Below, in pieces: positions 22,601 to 33,855 of a stretch of 64,000 nucleotides of DNA; position 1 is the stretch's first letter, and every line of letters begins with the position of its first letter. The stretch is from Elgaria multicarinata webbii (taxonomy: Eukaryota > Chordata > Lepidosauria > Squamata > Anguidae): the NCBI RefSeq assembly GCF_023053635.1, contig NC_086173.1:146056697-146120696 (forward strand), in the 5' to 3' direction. The notes beneath the pieces were generated by a model. The model made no database searches. It was not told the DNA's origin and was given only the letters and a program-made list of their open reading frames with translations. A program made the position numbers and the translations under genes.

Positions 22601-25600
22601 TGTTGGACCAGATGTGATTCAAAGCCATTTTGTAGAGGAGGAGAGGACACTTCCCTGGAGGAATAGGTGTACAATTTGGGATGGCCCAGAGCTTTTTGCA
22701 GGGTACACAGCCCCCATTCCTTATTTGTCACCTGGGAACATCACATAAGGGTTGTGTAAAAATGACTGTTTCGATTGGAGAGAATGCTTTTGGATATCCA
22801 AGTGGACAGTCCCCTGCAGTCATGGAGATATCAAATATACGGTAGTCCAGATCTTATTTTGGGGTGAAGGGGGTATATAAACTTTAGTTCCTTCTTAAGT
22901 TTACTGATTGAGCTCTGTTTCAAATTTCCATGCAAATAAGGAACTGGAAATTAATAACCAGTTTCACCATTATCCCAGATTGGTTGTTTAGCTGCTTGTG
23001 TATGCAAGAAGGAAAAGTTAAGCTCAAAATTGTATATATCTGTCTCAGGAGAAAATACATCGTTGTTTGCAGACACTGAAAGAAGAGAGGGACAAGGTTT
23101 TATCCTTTAAATCGGATGCAGCGGGGCCAAGCCAAGATCTGCTGGTAAGTACTATTATAATCTGAAGGCAGGAGTGCAGGTAAGAATTAGGAGCAACATT
23201 CACTAAGAGCTGGCTGTCCTTTGTGGGCATTTGGTACCTGGATTCTAAAAACAGCGACTTGTCCAAGACCACCTGAGTCAGCTGCCGAGCTGCAGTCTCA
23301 GTCTAGGATTCTTAGCCTTAGACCAAGGGCAGCACTCTATCTAGAGAAGTAGACAATGAATGAGCTTCTGTAAATGAGTGATTTATTGCGTGCTCATTAC
23401 TGTCCACTCACGGATATTCGTGGGTCCTTTTGATGACACTGTCAGCCTCCTGCGCGTCTCCTGCTCCTTTTCTCAGTTTTAGCGTGACAAAATCTACCTC
23501 AGAAAACCCGACTCTTCTGAGGTTGCTCTATAAAATGCTCACTAGAGGGCGCTGTCCCATTGAAATGTACAGGCCACGTGGTTGCTGCTCTCTTCTCTGG
23601 ATATTTGTGCTCATTTCAAACATGGAAGAGAGCCAGGAAGAGAGCAACAGTAAGGAAACGAGATTCCACCCGCCCACCCACCCCATCTGAAAGTCTTCAT
23701 AGCAACACTGTGCAGATTTAGGAAGCAGTGCCCCAGTTCACACAATGTTATTGTACTCCCATCTCTTATCAGCCCCAGCCAGCACAGCTAGTGCTCCAGG
23801 AAGATGGGAGTTGTAGCCCCAAAATACCTGGAGGAGCACCAGTTCCTCACTAAAGCAACAGCTATCACACACCTTCAGTTCAGAGGACACAGTGATTTGC
23901 CAGTAATGGCAGTCTGAAACATTCTGGGCGAGGGCTTGGTGGTATCTGTACATTCCCTCTTGGAACCCTCGTCTGGAAAGTATCTCAGGTCCCCATGTTT
24001 CCTTCTTCTTTTCCATTGTTTGCATCTGTCCAAACCAGAGGGAGACCGAAGCTGAGAGGCAGAAGCTTTTGTCGGAATTTCAGCAGCTGCGGCAGGTTCT
24101 CTTAAGAGAAGAGCAACTCCTGTTGACCCGACTGGAACAGCTGGAGAAGGAGGTGGAGGTGAAGAAGGAAGAACATGGAACCAAATTTTCCGAGGAGATT
24201 TCCCATCTCAACACCCTAATTAGCGAACTTGAGCAGAAGTGCCAGGAGCCACCAAGCAGGCTGCTCCAGGTAAGACTGTATGGTGCAGCTATTTCCATTC
24301 GGCTGCATAGTCGTCATGATCCGGCACGCATGCTCCTCTACTCTCCTGAAGTGGCATATTGTGGTGCAACACATTCTCTGAGTGCTCAAAGCACAATATG
24401 TTGTATCTGGGATCTGTTTACCTCGTACGCCAAAGTGTCGTTGCATGCAAAATGGTTTCGTGCTTCTCCTGGTCAAAATATGACCTTTTTCTTTTCTCCA
24501 GAATGAGCTGTTAGCCAGCCTGTGAACAGTTCTATGAGACATCTGCATAGAAGTTCAATTAATTGGCTTGTTTGCCAGTGTTACACCTATTCTGATCCTG
24601 TTCAGATGACAAGCTAAGCCATGGTGCTTAAGTATTTTGCACTAAACATTATGGCTTAGCATGTCTCGTGAACCATTCCTAACCATGGTGTAAACATGCT
24701 CACTAACCATTTGCTGCAAAAGGGTTAGTGCCCTAACCGTGGCTTAGCGTGTTGTCTAAACAAGCCCTCTATCAATTGCATTGGCTGCCTCTTCGTTTCT
24801 GGGCTCAATTCAAGGTGCTGGTTTCAGCCTTCAAAGCCCTAAATGGTTTCGGCTCATGCCATCTGAAGACCACCTACACCTGTATGCTCCTGCTCATATG
24901 TTAAGATCAGTGCTGGAGGCTTGGTTCATCAGCAGGAGCCATTAGGGAGAGGGCTTTTTTTAGTGTTTACCCCACACCTTTGGAACTCTCTCCTCAGGGA
25001 GATACATAAAATGCCTAATCACTGCTACCTTTTTAACTGAAGAACTAAAAAGTCAGAGAGAATAAAAAGGTTGATGCTGGAAAGGCCACAACATAGCTAT
25101 TAGGTGAGCCTTTTCTGGGGAGGGCATTCCACAATGGCGGTGCCACCACTGAAAAGGCTCTCTCTCTAATAGCTACCTTCTGCTCAGTGCTTGTCTTGGA
25201 ATTAACCTGAGAACCCCATGTGCACTGAGTTCGATGATGACAGAAAGATGGGATATAAATGTAATAAATAAAATGAAATGAATTCCTGCAGAAGGGGGTT
25301 CCCAATATGGTGTGTGTTAGCCTGAGCTGTCTAATCTCTCTGTATCTCTCTTTTTCTTCCCAGGATATTGGAAGTATCTTCAACAGGTATGAGGCTTATT
25401 CTTCCTGTTATCACTTCTCCACACTGAGATCCAGAAGACCTAAGAACTGGAGGGGGCAACCCGGAGTACTGTTTTTCATACACACTGAGATTTTATTAAT
25501 AGCCAGTGATTGTTACACTGGCTCCACGGAAGATATAAAATAATTAGAGTTTTATTGGACTAATTTATATTGATGTTCGTTTGATGTTGAGCCTTCCCCA

Positions 25601-28600
25601 ACATGTTACCCTCCTGATGTTTTGGCTTTCAACTCCTATCAGCCCCAGCCAGCAAGGCCAATGATCAAGAATGCTGGGAATTGTAGTTCAAAACATCTGG
25701 AGGGCACCAGAGTTTGGGAAGGCTGATATAGAAGCATGCAAACTTTTGACATGGACAGATGTCTTTATCCTACAAGTTCATTACCAGTTGAAGAGTTTCA
25801 TTAGACTGGGATATCCACTTTGCGTGGCTCTTAAGCTCACAGGTGGAAAGTTTCCTATGCCCACCTCCCTCCAGAGCCAACTGCAACCCCGGAGAGTTGG
25901 GTGGTGCTCATAGACAGCATGGGATTGGGTGCAGTGAGGCTGCCCAGTAACCAAAGTGGATATAGTGGGAGTCAACTAAAATGTTGTAGGTTGGAGTTAA
26001 AAGTGGCTTCTAGGCCAGAAACGGTGTGAAGACTGCTGGCTTGAATAAAAGGCCACATTGCAAACACTGACACGTGAACTGCCAATTGTCCTTTGTATTA
26101 GATTCCAGCACCCATAATTGCCACATATATGTTGGACAATGTGGTCTGCTGTCATCCATCACTCATGTGGTGGTGCTTTGAGATATATGAGGTTAGGATT
26201 TTAAGAGTGCAGAGTTAAACTATGGGATTTGCTGCCACAAAATGTGATGGTCACCAACTTAGATGTCTTTAAAAAGGGATTAGACAAATCCATGGAGGAT
26301 AAGGCTATCAATGGCTACGTGTCATCATGGCTACATACTACTTCCAGGAGCAGAGGCAGCAGGCCTCTGAATACCACTTGCTAGGGAAACACAGTGAGAG
26401 AGGGCTATTACCCTAATGTTCTGCTTGTAGGCTTCCCAGAGGAATATGGTTGGTCACAAGAACAAAAGCCTTTGGTTTGATCCAGCGGGACTCTTCTTAC
26501 ATTCCTCTTCGACCTAGAGTGCTCTTGATTTTCGGTAGCATATGTCTACTGTCCCCCTCACCCCCAGTAGTAAGCACATTGATCGAGGTCCATGTCACCT
26601 TGGCAAGCCATTCGCACGATGAAAATGTCTTCTGCCTGACATGGATTTTGCCTCTGTTGAGTGTTACTAAGATGTAGTTCTGTATTTAGGAAGCCCTTAG
26701 TTGCCAGTTAACTGGTTACTGATTTGAACACTTCAGACAAAGAGTACACCAGAAATTGTCATGGGTTGCTTTCAGTTTTGGAATTTGCAAGTGGGAAATC
26801 TCTAGATCCTTTTTTAATTTTTATGAAATCTAAATGTTCTCAATAAAACATGATACCCAAGTACAACCATGTAAGCTAACATAATAGTTCCTTAGCAGTA
26901 AGAAATCAATAAGATGCCCGGATCTTAACAATTTAAAAGAAGACAGTATTTCTTAACATTCCTTGTTAAGTCTTTCTATACCACACATTTATTTGTGCTC
27001 ATGATTCCTCAGCCACAGCTGTTTCTGGGTGCTTCACATGTCATCTAGGGCCTCTCCTGTGCTTTGCAACCATGTGGTTTTTTTCTAACAAGGAAGTTGG
27101 TGTTTCCTTCAATGGCAGTATGAGACCCTGGTGTATTTGTGCAAGTCTGCTATAACACAGCACCACCTAGTAATTGTGTAATGGAACATTAAGAAAGACA
27201 GAGAAAGAACCCCCCACAAAAAAAATGTAAAGGAGCTGATTTTAATCCCACAAAGAATCCAGAAGCAGAAGCAGAAGCCTCAGTAAAGTAATAGGTTAAA
27301 AGCCTCATGTAGAAAAGTCAGTTATCAAGGATTTCAGTCTTAAGAGTTTAAAAGGAGAGCTTTAGTCTAAGTTCTGTGTTTCTTACTTAGCCCTAAATAG
27401 GTTGCCCCGCTGATAGGTAGGGTGCACAGGCTTGTGAGCTTTTGGAGGTTAAGAATCTGATGTGATCCATATCATCAGAGCATATGTTGCTTACCTTACA
27501 TTTTAGCTCAGTCTCAACTCCTCAAAAATTCCAATGAGATTAAAACACACAGAAAGAGGAGTAAGTTTAACATATGTCTTTCAGGCCAGATAAGATTCTA
27601 AGATAGATTCTAAATCCTATCTTTGAGGAAACAACTTCCATCTCAAAACCACTTAAAGCAGAGGTTCTTCTTCGTGGTCTCGGTGCATCACACATATGGG
27701 CTCTGTTTTTGTTGTTTATTCGTTCAGTCGTTTCCGACTCTTCGTGACTTCATGGACCAGCCCACGCCAGAGCTTTCTGTCGGCTGTCACCACCCCCAGC
27801 TTCCCCAAGGGCTCTGTACCTGTTCCTATAGATGCTCTGGCACCCACAAGTTCAAGTTTGAGGGGTCCTACAAGTGATTTTCCTCCTCTGTGAATAAATG
27901 GAGAAATTGCTCAATTCTCATGCGTGGGGGGAGGTGGGCCTCTTTGCCAAAAACAGCTGGAGGCCCCCCAAATCCAATCCCTACCAAGGTTCCATAGCCA
28001 GCAGGGTCTTCAGTGGAGATGACCTTTGCCCCTCCTGCTGATTTTTTTTAAGAAGGGCAGCTTTTTCCATCCCTATTAAAACCAATATTGTACAACTCTT
28101 CATTAATCAAATAACCCTTGATCCAAAGTGATTGGCATTAATTCAACATCCTTCCTTAGATATTCTCCAGAAAATTAGTTCTTGATATCAGTTAGCCAGA
28201 ATCCATTATGGACCTGCTTGTGTTTTGGGGTATCTTCTCTGTAGTACAATCAGTATTTTTGTTAACATCTCCAAATTCTTAATTAGGTATCATTAAGCAT
28301 TTGCAGCAGCTCTTCACCTGGCTTTTTATAATTAAGAAAAGACATCTGATATTGCTTTGAGAGAAGCAATCTCTCAGTTGCCGTCCCAGCAGTTCCAGTG
28401 CAGGTGGTAAGATGAGATATTTTCTGGAAATAGGTGACATTTTTGTGAACCGCCCAGGGAGCTTTGGCTATTGGGCAGTATACAAATGCAATAAATAAAA
28501 ATAAATAAATGCATCAGATCTTCTAAGAAACATCAGGAGCTTTATGTGAATAAAACGTTTTTCGTGTGGTTTCCCTTTCATTAATTAATACCTTAGGTGC

Positions 28601-30398
28601 AGGAAGGGCAGATTCCAGCCTCCTACTATACCTGATCCTTCAGCGCTCAGGAAAAAACTCCAGGAATTCTCCAAAGAGAGTGCAACACTGCAAGGAGAAC
28701 TGAAGAAATTCAGAGGTATCAAATATATTTCTGAAGCAGACTGGCTAGCATAGAAACACTTCTATTGGTGTGTTGGGGTTTTTAGGCCTTTATCTAGGCA
28801 ATCAGTGAATGCATGTCCCTATCATATGCCCCATTAAAAGTCAATGGCCTGGATCCAGACTTAAGTTAGGGTGCAATCCTATGCATGTTGAGATCGAAGA
28901 AGATCCATAACTCCCAGCATTCCACAGCCAGCCATGCTTGTTGAAGTGCTGGGAGTTATAGGACCTTTTCTGTCCACAAACGTGCCTCAGCCAGGCATTA
29001 GTACCATTGAAATAAATATGATTAGTTAGTCATTATTAATTTGTTCCATTGATTTTCAGCTTCGTCTGGGTTCAACCTAATAGCATTACAGTACATCTAG
29101 TGCCTGGTTAATGGATCTGAGGTAGTGTGGATGTAATGGCTCAGTTTGGACAACATGTTAGTAAATGCAGTGTGAAAACTCCACTCAACGGTTAAGATTT
29201 TAGGGGGTACTCCCCACACAACATGTTCTCACTCCACTGTTGTGTGACTGTGGGCTACCATGGAGTTAAGCAAAATCCATTGCGATGTTGATTGACAGTT
29301 CCTACCCCAATCCTCCCAGTGGTATCCCATCAGCCATTGCTGCAAAAAAACAATCCCGGTGGCTCTCCTAAAGTGGCACTCCCTCCTTTCTCCGCTGTTG
29401 CCTGGGAACTCTGTACCCAGTGGGAAAAGTCAACTCAACGCAAAACTCCATGGGGTCTTGCCACATGACACCCAGCACAACAGTTGTGCAGGAAGTCTGT
29501 TCTGCACAGTGTGGATATTCTGCGTGGAGTGTTCCCCCCCCCAAAAAAAAACCCCACCCCTCCACTGTTGCTTTGAGTTTTCCCGCCAGACAACACGTTT
29601 CGCAACTCTGGTGTAACAACTCCACCGTGGAGTTCTAAAACCACTGTTGACTAATGTGTTGTCCGAACTGAGCCAATGACTGGGTTCAGACGACACGATA
29701 ACCAGTGGCGGGTTAAATAGTCAACGGTTATTTAAATAATCAACGGTTGGTTATTGTGTAGTCTGCCAGGACTTCTTCACACCATGGTGGGTTATTTGGC
29801 TGAAATAACCAACGCAAATAATCAACTCTGTGCAGAATTGATTATTTGAACAATTATTAGTTAGCGCGTCGTGTGTTGGGCACCGTTGACTATTTTGTTG
29901 CACACAGTTCATTATTTTCAGCAACTACAGAGTCCCCTGGCAAGAGTGACCAAAGCAGCAGCTGCCACTCTAGTTCAGCCAGCAGAACTCGCAATGGCTG
30001 ATGGGATACCAGTGGGAGGGGGCTGTGTCAATCAAACACACTGTTGACTAATAGTCAACTCAACAGTGGCCTTAATCCACACCACAGTTTATTATAATCA
30101 TGTCGTGTAGGGAGTACCCCTCAATAATCAACTGTGGAATTGACTATTAACCCACCATTGTTTATTGTGTTGTCTGAACGCAGCCATTGGTTGAATTTCT
30201 GTTTGCCCCCTTTTAGAAAACAAATAAATTGTGTTGATGTATGCTCAAAAACGTGAGTAGAGGAGCTTGCGCTCTTCCAATAGATGAATCCGTAAAGTCA
30301 GAAGTGGGTTTAGAAAGATTCCCAATTCCAAGATAACGACAATTTAGCATGTATAGCTAGAATACATGCTATGAATGTCTGCATTATCTATGCAATGG

Positions 30399-30451
<53 letters not shown>

Positions 30452-31950
30452 TTGTTACCCGCCTCTCCCTCTCGATCGAGGCGGGTTCAACACAAATGCT
30501 GTTAAATATAACATATTAATAAACAATAGTAGTTTTCAGCCATGTTTCTCCTCTTTTTCTTTCCCTAGAGACTCTGACTGAACCAAAATGGGTAAAAGGT
30601 TAGTTTCTACAGAATATGGGTATCTCATAGTAAAGATAAACACAGAGGCATTCCAAGGCAATAGCTTGGTTTAGACATGACAAATTGTGGCTGGATGCCA
30701 GACAAGAACAAACTTGGAAGGAGCCTTTTGCTCTCTCCTCTTGCAATGAGTAAGTAGTTGATCTCTGAAAAGCGGAAAGAATCATAGAATAGCAGAGTTG
30801 GAAGGGGCCTACAAGGCCATCGAGTCCAACCCCCTGCTCAATGCAGGAATCCACCCTAAAGCATACCCGACAGATGGTTGTCCAGCTGCCTCTTGAATGT
30901 ACCAGAGCCAGTACCAGAGCCAAGTACCACCACTGGTACTGGTGTCAGTACCAGAGCCAAGTGGAAAAGAAGAGAGGAAGTCTCCAAGGCACGCAAAAAT
31001 AAGAGATTGAATAGCCCTTGGCATTTTGAAGGTATTCTTCCTTGGGGCACTTGGATACATGTCTTTGAAATGTGTTGGGCTGTTTTTGTGAGGAGACCTT
31101 GGTGGTGTGGCAGGGCTGCATGAGAACAATTGCATTAGTTTGGTGTTCACCTTTCTAAAGAAAATGTTTTTTAAAAATGGTTGTAGGTGTGGAGAAGGGG
31201 AGTTCTGTGACACTTGTGTAACAGAGCACCCACTCCTGCCATTGATGTTGATTTTTCGGGGGCAAAATTGCATTTTCCCAGCCCTCTTTTGGTTTGAGCG
31301 ATAGGAAGATGCAATAGGGTTGTCTTCTGGAAGCACATAGGAGTCACGTGTAATGTATTAATTATTTCTGGTTGTTTTCAAAACGGTTCATGCGCAAGGA
31401 TCCTTCGGGCTAACTGTCACATTTGTTCTTCGCAGAGAATGTGATGCTGGACTCAATGACGGCTCACCCTCGATTTATTGTGTCTGAAAATCAGAAAAGT
31501 GTCAAATGGGGCTGTGTCCGTCAGGAGCTGCCCTACAACGCCAGGAGATTTGACCCTTCCCGCTGTGTGCTCGGCGCCCAAGGATTCTCCTCAGGGAAGC
31601 ATCATTGGACGGTAGATGTGAAGCACGGGACATCCTGGGCTGTGGGCGTGGCTAGAAAAACCGTGAAGAGGAAAGGACAATTCAATATTGACCCCGAAGA
31701 GGGCATCTGGGCCGTGGGCCTTTCCAATGGACAATACAAAGTTCTGACTTCACCCCCTACCATTCTGGATCAAAGCAAATACATGACAAAGATCCAGATT
31801 CGTTTGGACTATGAAGGAGGTACAGTGGCGTTTTATGACCCTGAAGAAAAGAAGCGCCTCGTTCTCTTCCCGTCAGCCAGGTTTGAGTCAGGGAAAGTCT
31901 TTCCTTTCTTCCGAGTTGGTGACATGAACACTATCCTCTGCCTGTGTTGA
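19235..31950 (+). CDS. TRIM family gene 2 (complete RING, B-box, coiled coil, PRY-SPRY; 478 aa)
   Basis: Coding exons are 19235-19657 (423 nt), 23049-23144 (96), 24039-24269 (231), 25364-25386 (23), 28597-28715 (119), 30569-30598 (30) and 31436-31950 (515). All have AG/GT boundaries and sum to 479 codons including the stop. The RING finger is C16, C19, C32, H34, C37, C40, C55, C58. The B-box 2 is C97, H100, C108, D111, C116, C119, H125, H128; all ligands are present. The coiled coil covers about residues 142-258 and PRY-SPRY 308-478. It is predicted to be an E3 ubiquitin ligase that binds its target through SPRY. By exon plan and sequence it is a TRIM27/TRIM39/RFP-like class IV gene. It has the same length and exon phases as gene 3, so they are paralogues. 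No defect was seen. The exact orthologue cannot be named without a tree. Confidence 0.93.
19658..23048 (+). other. Gene 2 intron 1
   Basis: It holds a half-hairpin ('gatgggagttgtagtctgac' near 19714), an old MITE near 20190-20375 ('gctaagctatggtgtggttt', 'gcttgttgtgtctgaaccc') and a hairpin with 'agtagacccagtgaaatc' at 20840-20945. A weak tandem duplication lies at 22380-22735 ('caggtgtgattcaatgcc' and 'cagatgtgattcaaagcc'). The rest is unassigned AT-rich sequence. Confidence 0.5.
23360..23695 (+). repeat. Family A MITE-like repeat, diverged copy
   Basis: 'ttattgcgtgctcattactg', 'cactgtcagcctcctgcgcg' and 'gagggcgctgtcccattgaa' occur in the order seen at 46185-46420. It lies in gene 2 intron 2. 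Confidence 0.55.
24270..25363 (+). other. Gene 2 intron 3
   Basis: It contains a MITE at 24594-24768 (ends 'cctgttcagatgacaagc' and 'gcgtgttgtctaaacaag') and a degraded L2-type RT piece on + at 24770-25040 ('attggctgcctcttcg', 'ttcaaagccctaaatgg', 'tggaactctctcctcaggg'). Another LINE piece on - lies at 25040-25270. It ends in a strong pyrimidine tract before the 23-nt exon. Confidence 0.65.
25387..26945 (+). other. Gene 2 intron 4, left part
   Basis: It holds a palindromic MITE at 25596-25720 ('ccctcctgatgttttggc' against 'caaaacatctggagggcacc'). A LINE 3' piece on + lies at 26195-26450, related to the one at 62870 ('aaaaagggattagacaaatc'). The rest is unassigned. Confidence 0.5.
26946..27337 (+). 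repeat. Second copy of the 383-bp block of gene 1 intron 4
   Basis: It matches 7729-8111 almost base for base from 'gtatttcttaacattcc' to 'gtcagttatcaag'. The visible differences are a few substitutions and one extra 'agaagc' unit. Here it lacks the flanking 100-bp direct repeats. Related but older text occurs in gene 3 at 37800-37925 and 40120-40320. Confidence 0.85.
27700..27860 (-). mobile_element. BovB (RTE-clade) LINE 3' end fragment
   Basis: Read on the minus strand it contains 'gctctggcgtgggctggtcc', 'atgaagtcacgaagagtcgg' and 'aaacgactgaacgaataaac'. This is the 3' end of BovB, with the cattle equivalents 'aaagagtcggacacgactg'. BovB and BovB-tailed SINEs are abundant in squamates, which supports the taxonomic call. 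A SINE with a BovB tail is the alternative. Confidence 0.8.
28443..28513 (+). repeat. LINE 3' tail
   Basis: 'tgaaccgcccagggagcttt', 'ggctattgggcagtatac' and an AATAAAAATAAATAAAT end. Confidence 0.8.
28716..29135 (+). other. Gene 2 intron 5, left part
   Basis: Mostly unassigned. A short hairpin pair ('ctcccagcattccacagcc' and 'gtgctgggagttatagg') lies at 28910-28962. Confidence 0.45.
29136..29676. repeat. MITE with 'atggctcagtttggacaa' termini
   Basis: The left end is mirrored by 'ttgtccgaactgagccaat' at the right. Inner landmarks 'actccactcaacggtt' and 'ggtatcccatcagcca' match the 17887 copy in inverted order. The open frames on both strands inside it are spurious. Confidence 0.8.
29678..30188. 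repeat. MITE with 'tgggttcagacgacac' termini, adjacent to the previous one
   Basis: 'actgggttcagacgacacga' is mirrored by 'tgttgtctgaacgcagcca'. The inner pair is 'ggcgggttaa' and 'ttaacccacc'. Non-coding. Confidence 0.8.
30402..30510 (-). repeat. (AAT)n microsatellite and LINE 3' end
   Basis: About 16 AAT units run into 'acccgcctctccctctcgat' and 'cgaggcgggttcaacacaaa', the 3' end also seen at 33384. Confidence 0.8.
30781..30903 (-). repeat. CR1 LINE 3' end fragment
   Basis: On + it reads 'atcatagaatagcagagttg', 'catcgagtccaaccccctgc' and 'gttgtccagctgcctcttga', the reverse complement of the CR1 3' end at 300-430. It lies in gene 2 intron 6. Right after it, three 'agtaccagagcca' echoes lie at 30900-30960. 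Confidence 0.85.
31436..31950 (+). CDS. Gene 2 terminal exon: PRY-SPRY (B30.2) domain
   Basis: The acceptor is 'TTCTTCGCAG'. PRY begins 'ENVMLDSMTAHPRF'. SPRY carries 'GFSSGKHHWTVDV', 'SWAVGVARKTVKR', 'EEGIWAVG' and 'LDYEGGTVAFYD', then ends 'FPFFRVGDMNTILCLC'. All three B30.2 landmark regions are present. Confidence 0.95.
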
Positions 31951-32068
31951 ATGCACTATCGCCCGTGGGGCTTGGTCCCAGAGCTCAGTGCCAGGCCCTC
32001 CGACGAAGTTGTAGCATCACCAACTATAGTACCAAATTGAGCTTCAGCTTTGCTAACTAAGAGAGTGG

Positions 32069-32265
32069 CCCCATTCAGAAGGCACCTTTAACCACAGTGG
32101 TTAAGCCAGAAAGCCAGGCCGTGTTCAGAAGACACCTTAAACCATGGCTTTAACCACGGTGACTAAGGCTTTTTGGCTTAGTCACCGTGGTTAAAGCTGT
32201 GGTTTGAGGTGTCTTCTGAACACGGCCCAGCTTTTCTGCTTTTCATGGTTTAAGGTATCTTCTGT
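32069..32265. repeat. Nested palindromic MITE-like element
   Basis: The inner 110-bp hairpin (32118-32227) has near-perfect arms from 'ggccgtgttcagaagacacc' to its complement. It sits in the centre of an older hairpin of the same kind ('attcagaaggcacctttaac' against 'catggtttaaggtatcttct'). Confidence 0.85.
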
Positions 32266-32347
32266 CCTTGATTTTTCTTAACAATCCCCCATCAGTTTTC
32301 TGTATTTTCTAAATGGATCTGGAGGTAACAAAATGGCTATTCTACTT

Positions 32348-32353
32348 AATAAA
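32348..32353 (+). terminator. Poly(A) signal of gene 2
   Basis: An AATAAA about 400 nt after the gene 2 stop, followed by 'ctgtctgtaaag'. Later hexamers near 32468 and 33118 are alternatives. Confidence 0.5.
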
Positions 32354-33383
32354 CTGTCTGTAAAGGGCTAATCAAATGGAGCCTCTACCTATTTTTGCAG
32401 GGTAGAACTTGACCTGTCTGTATCTTAATTGCCTGCCTGTGATGTGATCTATTTTCCCCTCCAAAGATAATAAATTTTGTTCTGATGGCCTAGATTAGGA
32501 AAAATATAGGGAAATCAAGTGTAAACTTGGGGTGCACTTTATATCTTTTTAAGTAGTTAATAGATCTAGTTTTTAACAAGTTTTGTTGTCTTTATTTTAT
32601 TCTTGGCTGGATTTTCTTTTACTTTGGTACCCAGTGTACTGGAAAGCATATACACACCTCATAACAGTTATGAATGGTGCATGCATTTTAAACTACTGCC
32701 TTTCACAGAAAATACACAGAAGGGGTGATCGGACAGGATCATAGCCCAGCTTCTAGGTATCTTGCTGTGAAAAGTGGCAATTGAAAGGTGTGAGGATGTG
32801 TGTGCACTATTAATAACAGGTATGAGGGATGTGTATCTTGCATTTGTACATTTATGCCCAGATACAAGTAGTATTGTGAGACACAAGCAGGAGTTATGGT
32901 CGAATAGACTCAGCTTATCCTAGCTAAACTGAGATATCTGAGAAGAAGGAAATATGACAAGGGTTTATAGAGAAGTGGTATCTACTATTTTTACATGAGA
33001 AATAGAAAGATCAAGTAGGTTCACTTTGTTTTAAATTGAGATCTGCTTTGAATATTGTATCTGGTATGTTTTTACTTTCTGGAAAAAATGTTTTTAATTG
33101 CAGGCTTTGCCTGTAGAATAAAAGCTTACCTAGGTAATCAAACCTGTTTTAAGTAGGCAGCAACCCTGCTTATTTTAAGAGTTGTGCATTTTATTTGTTA
33201 TATGCAAGACCTGGATGAAAAAGCTTAGGTGACAGGCAAATAGTTAGACACTGGAATAACTTGCTGCCATACGTGTGATTTCAAAAAACTAATAAATGCT
33301 GGCAGGTTTAGCATTAAATCTGATAATACCTTGTCATCCTTCACATAACATATACAGCTTATATACAGCTTCAACCAATAGCA
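32354..33383. other. Intergenic or 3'UTR sequence after gene 2
   Basis: AT-rich, with no gene or named repeat recognised. Confidence 0.5.
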
Positions 33384-33855
33384 TTCAATAATAATAATAA
33401 TAATATTGTTAGCCGCCTCTCCCTCTGGATCGAGGCGGGGTACAACACAAATGCAAACAGCATAAAATACATATAACTAATTAAAACGTTTAAAACTAAT
33501 ACATTATTAAAAGCAGCACATTATTAAAAAGGCATCTTAAAATTCAACTGGGTAGGCCTGCCGGAAGACATCAGTCTTTATGGCTTTCTTAAATTCTGGA
33601 AGACTGTTAAGCTGACGAATCTCTCCTGGCAAGCCATTCCACAAACTGGGAGCGGCAGAAGAAAAGGTCCTCTGGGTAATAGTTGTCAGCCTGTGTGCAC
33701 CAGTTGCTGGGGGACATGGGTGGGAGGATGCTATTGCACCATGTCCTGCTTGTTCATCCCTGGTTGATGGCTGGTTGGCCACTGTGTGAACAGTGCTGGA
33801 CTAGATGGGCCCTTGGTCTGATCCTGCAGGGCACTTCTGATGTTCTTAACAACCC
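33384..33855 (-). repeat. LINE 3' fragment with RT C-terminus; CR1-like tail inserted
   Basis: AAT units, then 'cgcctctccctctggatcg'. The minus strand encodes 'RTFSSAAPSLWNGLPGEIRQ', a typical LINE RT C-terminus. At 33690-33850 a + strand CR1-like tail ('gttgctgggggacatggg', 'tagatgggcccttggtctga') interrupts or abuts it. Confidence 0.75.

Noticed and set aside
29359-29696. Several frames of 70-90 codons
   Set aside because: They lie in a palindromic MITE; both strands are open because of base composition.
30809-31336. 175-codon minus frame overlapping gene 2 intron 6
   Set aside because: It runs through a CR1 3' end and anonymous intron, with no recognisable domain.
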